Source of the DNA: Dysgonomonas sp. Marseille-P4677
GTDB taxonomy: Bacteria > Bacteroidota > Bacteroidia > Bacteroidales > Dysgonomonadaceae
DNA length: 63,468 nt
Assembly: GCF_016652235.1 (NCBI RefSeq)
Contig: NZ_JAEPKU010000009.1
Location: 1-63,468 of the forward strand
Reading direction: 5' to 3'
The notes below the pieces were generated by a model, which was not told the DNA's origin, made no database searches, and saw only the letters and a program-made list of their open reading frames with translations. Numbering within the stretch: position 1 is the first letter of the stretch; each line of letters begins with the position of its first letter. A program made the translations under genes and the position numbers. This document shows positions 57,289 to 63,468 of this stretch, one piece after another.

Positions 57289-57309
57289 TCCATAATTACA
57301 ACTCTTTTT
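57275..57309. terminator. Bidirectional terminator overlapping the lpxB stop
   Basis: A 14-bp perfect stem (57275-57288 with 57296-57309) and 7-nt loop, with A5 and T5 flanks. The left arm contains the lpxB TAA. Confidence 0.88.
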
Positions 57310-57330
57310 CTATTTTATCTGTGATTCTGA

Positions 57331-57651
57331 TTAATACTCACGTCTTCTGAATCCACCGCCGTTTCCACCACGATTGTTATCGAAGTTTCTACGAGGACGA
57401 TCACCTTCTGTACGAGGACGAGCTTCAGATACGGAAATAGTTCTTCCGTCGTATTCAGCACCATTTAGTTCTTCAATAGCTTTTTGGCCAGCTGCATCAT
57501 CAGCCAATTCAACAAAGCCATAGCCTTTTGAACGGCCTGTAGCCTTATCCATAATAACTTTTGCTGAAGAGATTTCTCCATATTCTGTGAATAGATCTCT
57601 CAAATCATTGTCGTTGATGCTGTAGCTCAACCCTGCAATAAAAATGTTCAT
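57331..57651 (-). CDS. RRM-type RNA-binding protein
   Basis: A 106-residue protein with one RNA recognition motif (residues 1-80): RNP2 IFIAGL (3-8) and RNP1 KGYGFVEL (42-49). The tail is Arg/Gly-rich (NRGGNGGGFRRREY). Such small RRM proteins are abundant RNA-binding regulators in Bacteroidota. The gene stands alone behind an approximately 250-base upstream region. Confidence 0.93.
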   Translation of the reverse strand: MNIFIAGLSYSINDNDLRDLFTEYGEISSAKVIMDKATGRSKGYGFVELADDAAGQKAIEELNGAEYDGRTISVSEARPRTEGDRPRRNFDNNRGGNGGGFRRREY

Positions 57652-57801
57652 TGTAAAAAAATAATAATTAAAAAAATAAATACTTTATGCAGAAGATGTA
57701 AATAAAAGGGCTAAAAAAAACTAAACAAGAAAGGTTACCAACGAAGGGAAATGACTTGAGAAGAAAAATTTAAACTACACTTAAGAACTCTTATGCAATA
57801 G

Positions 57802-57809
57802 CAAATGTA
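57802..57809 (-). promoter_or_regulatory. Possible RRM gene -7 box with long leader
   Basis: Minus-strand TACATTTG fits TAnnTTTG but lies 150 bases before the start codon. If used, the mRNA would have a long AT-rich 5' leader, which could host regulation by the protein itself. The -33 element is poor. Confidence 0.35.
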
Positions 57810-57902
57810 GAAATAAAATTCAGTTATTTAATATTTTAAGTAACATTTTTTCATTTAGTTTAGTATTTTGTCGTTTTATTACAGAATATACACACTAAAT
57901 CT

Positions 57903-58844
57903 TCAAGATTTCAACCTTTTATAATTTTCTATAACACTTATTACAGTATCCTTGTCTCTCCTTATTTGCTCTTTTAACGTATCGATGTCTATAAATTTCT
58001 CATCAGGACGTACAAATTCCAAAAATTCTGTAGTGAGTGACTTATTATACAGATCACCGTCAAACCCAAACAAATTGACCTCGATACTTATATTATCGCC
58101 ATTATGCAACGTAGGTCTTTTTCCAATATATAACATGCCGTCATATCGTAGCCCATCCACATGTACATATACAGCATACACGCCAAATGCAGGTATTACC
58201 TTATATGTTTCCCATACCTGAATATTAGCTGTAGGAAATCCGATTGTACGCCCAACCTTGAAGCCTTCCACAATCTTCCCCGATATTGCATAATTATATG
58301 ATAAAAGTTTTGCTGCCTTTTCAACGTCTCCTTCTCCTAATAGAGTACGTATTCGAGAAGAACTGACATGCTCGTTCCCCGGCAATTCTTTAGCCTCGAG
58401 AACAGCCATCCCCATTTCATCTCCATATCGTTTATAATCGGTAAAACCATCCTGCCTATTATGTCCAAAACGGTGATCATAACCAATAATAAGAATGTCT
58501 ACCATATAGGTCTTTTTCAGAATATCCTGCATAAAGTTATGGGCTGACAACTCTGATATCTCGATTGAAAAATCAAGACATATACAATAGTCTATACCAG
58601 TAGATGACAATCGTTCTATTTTCTCGTCAAACCCACAGAGTAAGGCTGGTTGATAATCTGCATGTAATACTTTTCGAGGATGTATGGGGAAGGTGATAAC
58701 AGCCGAAGGCAATCCTCTTTTAGCTGCTTCCTGTTTCACCTGCTCTATAAGGAATCGGTGACCTGTATGTACTCCGTCAAAAAAGCCAATAGTAGCCACC
58801 AATGGTGTATGTTCCAATTTATGTTCTTTATCGATAAGCAACAT
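57903..58844 (-). CDS. ribF: Bifunctional riboflavin kinase / FAD synthetase
   Basis: Makes FMN and then FAD from riboflavin. The 313-residue protein has an N-terminal adenylyltransferase domain (ATIGFFDGVHTGHRFLI near residue 20, YDHRFGHNRQ, SSSRIRTLL) and a C-terminal kinase domain (GRTIGFPTANI, GVYAVYV). It follows a HAD phosphatase gene by 19 bases. FAD made here is the substrate of the ApbE encoded 6 kb away, though no regulatory link is visible. Confidence 0.96.
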   Translation of the reverse strand: MLLIDKEHKLEHTPLVATIGFFDGVHTGHRFLIEQVKQEAAKRGLPSAVITFPIHPRKVLHADYQPALLCGFDEKIERLSSTGIDYCICLDFSIEISELSAHNFMQDILKKTYMVDILIIGYDHRFGHNRQDGFTDYKRYGDEMGMAVLEAKELPGNEHVSSSRIRTLLGEGDVEKAAKLLSYNYAISGKIVEGFKVGRTIGFPTANIQVWETYKVIPAFGVYAVYVHVDGLRYDGMLYIGKRPTLHNGDNISIEVNLFGFDGDLYNKSLTTEFLEFVRPDEKFIDIDTLKEQIRRDKDTVISVIENYKRLKS

Positions 58845-58863
58845 ATACTTCTATCCTTATTAT

Positions 58864-59493
58864 TTATAAAAGACCTCTGTCTGTGAATACTTTTCGCAAA
58901 TCTTCATCCTGATTTGCCAAATAAGTCTGGAAACCCATTTTTTGTCCTATTTCAATATTCGCTTTTCCGTCATCGAGAAATAGTGTTTCGGAAGGATCCA
59001 TCTTTCCATCCGCTAATATAGAATCGAAAATTTCACGATCCGGTTTTGCGTAGCCTATTTCATAAGATAAGTAGCATTTATCAAAAAAGTCACCTATATT
59101 CAAGCCCTCAGGAGAAAAGTCTTTGGAGAATGCCCATTTCATAACAGAGGGATTCGTATTGCTTAACAAATAAACATTATATTTCTTACGGAGGTCCTTC
59201 AGCAGTTGAAATTTATATTCGGGTATACCGGCAAGAAAGCCTAACCATCCAGAATCTATTTCGGCATCGGTAGCATTACTACCTGATAATCTTCTAAACT
59301 CTTTATAAAAATTTTCAGGTGATATTTTACCTTCTTCGTATTCTAAGAATATCCCCTTTTGCCGAAATTCTCCCAAATATTCTTCTATGTTGGGAAAGCC
59401 AATCTGGGTAAAACGATCCAAAGCTTGCTGTTTGTTAAGGCTTACAATTACACCACCGAAGTCGAACAGTATGTTTTTTATAATTTTGCTCAT
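58864..59493 (-). CDS. HAD-superfamily (YihX-like) phosphatase
   Basis: A 209-residue haloacid-dehalogenase-like hydrolase, subfamily IA. The nucleophile motif is FDFGGVIV with Asp11; the usual second Asp is Gly, as in YihX-like members (DxG). Motif II lies in LLSNTNP, motif III at Lys in GYAKPDREIF, and motif IV is LFLDDGKANIEIG. It may act on sugar phosphates. Because its gene is directly before ribF, a role in dephosphorylating a riboflavin precursor is an alternative. Confidence 0.87.
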   Translation of the reverse strand: MSKIIKNILFDFGGVIVSLNKQQALDRFTQIGFPNIEEYLGEFRQKGIFLEYEEGKISPENFYKEFRRLSGSNATDAEIDSGWLGFLAGIPEYKFQLLKDLRKKYNVYLLSNTNPSVMKWAFSKDFSPEGLNIGDFFDKCYLSYEIGYAKPDREIFDSILADGKMDPSETLFLDDGKANIEIGQKMGFQTYLANQDEDLRKVFTDRGLL

Positions 59494-59616
59494 AATACAA
59501 TATCAATTATCTGTAATTTTTTCAGTTTTTCGTAAAAGAACAATCGTTATAGATATATAATGGCACGAAGTTAGTTATTTATTCATTAAGAGTCGCCGTT
59601 TTCAAATTTGTATTTG

Positions 59617-59624
59617 TATTTTTG
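59617..59624 (+). promoter_or_regulatory. recO promoter -7 box
   Basis: TATTTTTG fits TAnnTTTG, 22 bases before the recO GTG. No clear -33 partner. Confidence 0.4.
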
Positions 59625-59646
59625 TTAACATTAAATTTGATTCAAG

Positions 59647-60369
59647 GTGCTCTATAAAACAAGAGGTTTAGTCTTAAATACAATCAACTATAGCGATAAG
59701 TATGTGCTTGTCCAGATATTTACAGAATCATTCGGACGGATCACCTATATGGTATCAAAATCGAAAGGAAAAAATACCAAAACACCAAAATCGTTATTCT
59801 CTCCCCTAGCTATACTTGACCTTGAAGTCGAACATCAGGCATCACGCGATATTCAACGTGTACGTGAGGCTCGTTCCGATCTTTTCCTATACGATATATC
59901 CGGAAATTTGAGCAAAACATCAATGGCTTTCTTCTTATCTGAGTTTCTATCCAAGGTATTAAGAGACACGAATGACAGCCAATTGCTATTCAGCTTTTTG
60001 GATCAATCTGTTCAAATATTAGAAATGACCGACAAAAGCATAGCAAATTTCCATCTAGTATTTATGCTCAAACTCAGCCATTTTCTAGGCTTCTACCCAA
60101 ATCTTGAAGAATATAAGGAGAATAACCTATTCGACATGATAAATGGCGAATTTGTAGCATACCAGCCTTTACATAAACACTTTTTGAATAGAAATGATAG
60201 TAAGTCTCTATCTCTTTTGGCACGTATATCGTATGAAAATATGCATCACTTTGTTTTTGCAAGGCAAGACAGAATTAATATAATAAACCGTATACTTGAG
60301 TACTACCGTCTGCATCTTTACGATTTTCCAGCACTAAAATCACTTGATGTATTACATGAATTATTTTGA
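59647..60369 (+). CDS. recO: DNA repair protein RecO
   Basis: Loads RecA with RecR during recombinational repair. The 240-residue protein begins at a GTG with the OB-fold segment LYKTRGLVLNTINYSDKYV, followed by a helical domain. It contains no Cys at all, so the zinc finger seen in some RecO proteins is missing. Start choice: the GTG gives the conserved N-terminus of the family. The MutS-like gene starts 4 bases after its stop. Confidence 0.9.
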   Translation: MLYKTRGLVLNTINYSDKYVLVQIFTESFGRITYMVSKSKGKNTKTPKSLFSPLAILDLEVEHQASRDIQRVREARSDLFLYDISGNLSKTSMAFFLSEFLSKVLRDTNDSQLLFSFLDQSVQILEMTDKSIANFHLVFMLKLSHFLGFYPNLEEYKENNLFDMINGEFVAYQPLHKHFLNRNDSKSLSLLARISYENMHHFVFARQDRINIINRILEYYRLHLYDFPALKSLDVLHELF

Positions 60370-60373
60370 AATC

Positions 60374-62167
60374 ATGACTATAGAAAAAATAAAAGATTCG
60401 TATAAAAGCCTTATTAACACTGAAAAGATTACATTATCGAAATTAAAGAATGAGATATTTCAGGTGGGTACAATCCGATTGATAATTGTATTGGTTTGTA
60501 TTGCTCTTTGCTATATCATGTGGAGTAATACGTCTATAGTTCTAACTTGTATTGGTGTTTCCATCGTTATTTACTTATTCTTCATGAAATATCACAATAA
60601 GTTATTTCTAAAAAAGCGATACTGTGAACTACTCATATCAAATGCCGAAAACGAACTGAAAGGCATCGAGTATGATTTTTCAGCATTTGACGGAGCTGCA
60701 GAGAAAGCCGATCCAAGCCATAGCTACAGTGTGGATCTTGATATGTTTGGAAACCACTCTATCTTTCAATCAATAAACCGTACCGTTACCTTATTTGGCA
60801 AAGACCGATTGGCAGATAGTTTACTCTACCCCTTCGAAAAGAAAGAAGATATTATAGCTCAACAAGAAGCCATTAAAGAACTAAGCCAAAGGCCAGAGCT
60901 ATTGAATCACTTCAGGGCAATAGGACAAATGGTAGAAACGGAAGGTTTGAATATACATTATTTCTCACAACAATTCATGCAAACTAAATTATTGACAAAA
61001 AGCTCATGGAGATATCTTATCTATATCACTCCCTCCGCATCAATTATTGTTGTAATATTAGCGACTTTAGGCTTAATTCCTTTTGCTGTACTCGGACTGC
61101 TATGGACTCTATTTTTCGCACTGAGCCTGATAGTACTAAAAGACATAAAACAAAAATCAGATTTATTTGAAAAAAGGATAGAAACCCTGGAAACATATTC
61201 TAACCTATTCAAGATAATAGAAACAGAGAAGTTCGACTCAGCGCTACTTAATAAGTTGCAAAATAAGATTAACGAAGGGCAATCAGCATCAAAGGCAATA
61301 CATCAATTAAAATCGCTGAGTAATAATCTTGATCAATCATTCAATATATTGGGGCTACTCATATTAAATCCTTTCTTTTTCTGGAATATCATCTACTCCA
61401 TAAAAATAGAAAAATGGATTCTGTTTCATAAAGACAATATTGCTAACTGGTTTAAAGTATTGGCTAGAGTCGACAGCCTCGTTTCACTTGGTATCTTTGC
61501 CTATAATAACCCTGATTATATCTATCCCGAAGTATCAGATACCTTTATATTTGAAGGTAAAGCAATCGGGCACCCTATGTTAAACAGACATGTCTGTGTT
61601 CGCAACGATGTCACAATAACTAAACAGCCTTTTTTCCTTGTAGTTACAGGTGCTAATATGGCAGGAAAAAGTACATACCTGAGAACTATCGGTATTAATC
61701 TGACTCTTGCGTGTGCGGGAGCACCGGTATGTGCATCATCGCTAAAATTCTATCCATATAAACTGGTAACTAATTTGCGCACCTCAGACTCTCTTACCGA
61801 TAATGAATCATATTTCTTTGCCGAACTGAAACGATTAAAAATGATTATCGACCGTCTACAATCAGGAGAGCAATTATTCATTATCCTCGACGAAATACTA
61901 AAAGGAACTAATTCCGAAGATAAACAAAAAGGTTCCATAGCTCTGATGAGGCAATTAGTCTCGCTCAATGGTAACGGCATTATTGCCACACACGACCTTC
62001 TGCTGGGGAGTCTGGAACAAGAATTTCCTAATGCAATAAAGAATTATCGTTTCGAAGCTGATATAAAAGACGAACAACTATCATTCACATATAAGATAAG
62101 AGAAGGTATAGCCCAAAATATGAATGCTAGTTTCCTGATGAGGAAGATGGGTATAACCGGACTTTAA
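60374..62167 (+). CDS. Membrane-anchored MutS-family ATPase
   Basis: A 597-residue protein with a C-terminal MutS ATPase domain: Walker A GANMAGKS near residues 426-433, Walker B ILDEILKGTN with Asp506, and a TSDSLTDNESYFFAELKR signature between them. The N-terminal part lacks mismatch-binding domain I and instead has two pairs of hydrophobic helices (about 33-70 and 210-260). The protein is thus predicted to sit in the membrane and is not a classical mismatch-repair MutS. Start: the frame extends to 60344 within recO, but the ATG at 60374, just after the recO stop, gives a better start (MTIEKIKDSYK). Function unknown. Confidence 0.88.
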   Translation: MTIEKIKDSYKSLINTEKITLSKLKNEIFQVGTIRLIIVLVCIALCYIMWSNTSIVLTCIGVSIVIYLFFMKYHNKLFLKKRYCELLISNAENELKGIEYDFSAFDGAAEKADPSHSYSVDLDMFGNHSIFQSINRTVTLFGKDRLADSLLYPFEKKEDIIAQQEAIKELSQRPELLNHFRAIGQMVETEGLNIHYFSQQFMQTKLLTKSSWRYLIYITPSASIIVVILATLGLIPFAVLGLLWTLFFALSLIVLKDIKQKSDLFEKRIETLETYSNLFKIIETEKFDSALLNKLQNKINEGQSASKAIHQLKSLSNNLDQSFNILGLLILNPFFFWNIIYSIKIEKWILFHKDNIANWFKVLARVDSLVSLGIFAYNNPDYIYPEVSDTFIFEGKAIGHPMLNRHVCVRNDVTITKQPFFLVVTGANMAGKSTYLRTIGINLTLACAGAPVCASSLKFYPYKLVTNLRTSDSLTDNESYFFAELKRLKMIIDRLQSGEQLFIILDEILKGTNSEDKQKGSIALMRQLVSLNGNGIIATHDLLLGSLEQEFPNAIKNYRFEADIKDEQLSFTYKIREGIAQNMNASFLMRKMGITGL

Positions 62168-62217
62168 GAACCTCATCATCTATGTTCTAAAAAACAACAC
62201 CCTTAACCAATTTGTTT

Positions 62218-63468
62218 ATGGAAGATATTCTACATTATGTATGGAAATTCAGGCTCTTTCAGAAAGGCCTTACAACAAATTCAGGACAACCAATTGAAGT
62301 AATTGATGTAGGATTACCTAATACGGATGAAGGCCCTGATTTTTTCAACGCAAAGGTCAAAATAGGAGATAAAATGTGGGCCGGAAATATCGAGATACAT
62401 AGGACATCAGACGAATGGGTGAAACATAAACATCATACCAGTAAAAATTACAATTCTGTTATTCTTCATGTGGTAGAAAAAGCCAATTGCGAAGTCTTCA
62501 ACGAACTGGGACAGCCTATTATACAATGCGAGATTACTTATCCCGAACAGATAAAAGAAAATTACGAATTTCTGATCCACTCCAATACCGACATTCCTTG
62601 TTGTAACCATATCCCTTCGATAAACTCATTCCACCTTAATTCGTGGATGAATGCTCTGCTAATTGAACGACTCGAAAGAAAAGCGAATCATATACAAGAA
62701 CTCCTCGAAAGATACAACAATTCGTGGGAAGATGTTTTTTATGTTATCCTCTCGCGAAATTTCGGATTTGGATTGAATTCCGATTCATTCGAACGATTGG
62801 CTTTAAGCCTTCCTTTGAAGTATATACAAAAACAAGGAGATAATCTTATTCAGATAGAAGCTCTTCTATTCGGTCAAACAGGTATATTGGATAATTTGAA
62901 GGTTAAAGATGATTATTTCTTACTTTTAAAGAAAGAATATGAGTTTTTGAAAAATAAATATGATTTGAAACCGTTAGAATCTTATATTTTCAAAAGTTTA
63001 AGAATGCGGCCTACAGCTTTCCCTCAAATAAGGATCGCGCAATTGGCGGCACTATTGCATAGTTCTCATGGTTTATTCTCTAAGATCACTGCATCAGAAG
63101 ATGTGGAACGAATCAGGCTAATATTTCATGTAAATGCCTCGGAATACTGGCAGACACATTTTGCTTTTGATGCCACGTCTGAACGAAAATCGAAATATAT
63201 AGGCGACTCATCACTTGATATTATAATTATAAATACAGTCGCCCCTATTCTTTTCTTATATGGAAAAAGTATCGACAGCGAAGTCCACTGTGAACGAGCA
63301 TTGCGTTTTTTAGAATTGTTGAAGCCCGAGAAAAACTCAATCACTAAGCGATTTGAGAAACTAAAAATGCCTTTAAGAAATGCCGCCGATTCACAAGCAA
63401 TTATCCAGTTGAAGCGGGAATATTGTGAACCTCGAAAATGTTTGTTCTGTAGAATAGGACATCAATTA
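62218..63468 (+). CDS. DUF2851 family protein, 3' end cut by window
   Basis: Starts MEDILHYVWKFRLFQKGLTT and is open for 417 codons to the window end. This matches the DUF2851 family of Bacteroidota, usually a little over 420 residues, so only a few residues are missing. Typical parts are GPDFFNAKVKIGDKMWAGNI, an EIHRTSDEWVKHKH segment and C-terminal Cys-rich CEPRKCLFCRIG. The acidic-basic pattern around GPDF-EIH recalls a nuclease-like fold, but this is conjecture. It follows the MutS-like gene by 50 bases. Confidence 0.88.
   Translation, partial: MEDILHYVWKFRLFQKGLTTNSGQPIEVIDVGLPNTDEGPDFFNAKVKIGDKMWAGNIEIHRTSDEWVKHKHHTSKNYNSVILHVVEKANCEVFNELGQPIIQCEITYPEQIKENYEFLIHSNTDIPCCNHIPSINSFHLNSWMNALLIERLERKANHIQELLERYNNSWEDVFYVILSRNFGFGLNSDSFERLALSLPLKYIQKQGDNLIQIEALLFGQTGILDNLKVKDDYFLLLKKEYEFLKNKYDLKPLESYIFKSLRMRPTAFPQIRIAQLAALLHSSHGLFSKITASEDVERIRLIFHVNASEYWQTHFAFDATSERKSKYIGDSSLDIIIINTVAPILFLYGKSIDSEVHCERALRFLELLKPEKNSITKRFEKLKMPLRNAADSQAIIQLKREYCEPRKCLFCRIGHQL

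Overview
The window looks like a chromosomal contig end from an AT-rich, saccharolytic anaerobe of the Bacteroidota, order Bacteroidales. A Dysgonomonas-like organism is my best guess, but sequence alone cannot fix the genus. Supporting signs are a SusC/SusD pair, many lipoproteins, glycoside hydrolases of families GH13, GH29 and GH77, a methylmalonyl-CoA branch for propionate, few Shine-Dalgarno sequences, and repeated TAnnTTTG -7 boxes typical of Bacteroidota sigma factor promoters. I found no tRNA, rRNA, CRISPR array, insertion sequence or prophage.

Layout. 1-666: a 5'-truncated GIN-domain gene joined to 18 bases resembling a Nextera transposon end, so the left edge is artefactual. 797-4114: a small hypothetical gene, then a propionate module (methylmalonyl-CoA epimerase, carboxyltransferase, a tiny MmdE-like chain and a biotin carrier). 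4351-12736 (minus): a five-gene starch/maltodextrin operon (malQ, neopullulanase-like GH13, LacI regulator, MFS sugar porter, lipoprotein GH13) with a LacI-type operator candidate upstream. 13173-14495: a split ThrE-type exporter. 14500-22710 (minus): smpB, a DUF6056-like membrane protein, a decayed third copy of it, metH, a second DUF6056-like protein and a metal-ABC permease. 22889-29574 (minus): der, two related lipoproteins, a GH29 fucosidase, fabH, rpmF and a DUF177 gene. 29833-34702 (minus): a stand-alone SusD/SusC pair.

35210-48163 (plus) is a full 14-gene nuoA-N operon for respiratory complex I with NuoE, NuoF and a short NuoG. 48219-52571 (minus) holds an Xre-type regulator with a small membrane protein, driven by a promoter overlaid with two 17-bp repeats. 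Beside it is a reduced Rnf-like cluster: RnfD and RnfC homologues, a cytoplasmic-looking ApbE flavin transferase and a single-helix protein. The right end carries a secreted hypothetical protein, alkaline phosphatase, surE-lpxB, an RRM protein, HAD-ribF, and recO, a membrane-anchored MutS-like ATPase and a DUF2851 gene cut by the window end.

The most interesting parts are the reduced Rnf-like cluster, whose RnfD seems to lack the usual flavin-attachment motif; the operator/promoter overlay of the Xre operon; the repeats in front of susC, nuoA and nuoG; and the DUF6056 family expansion around metH with a relic third copy.
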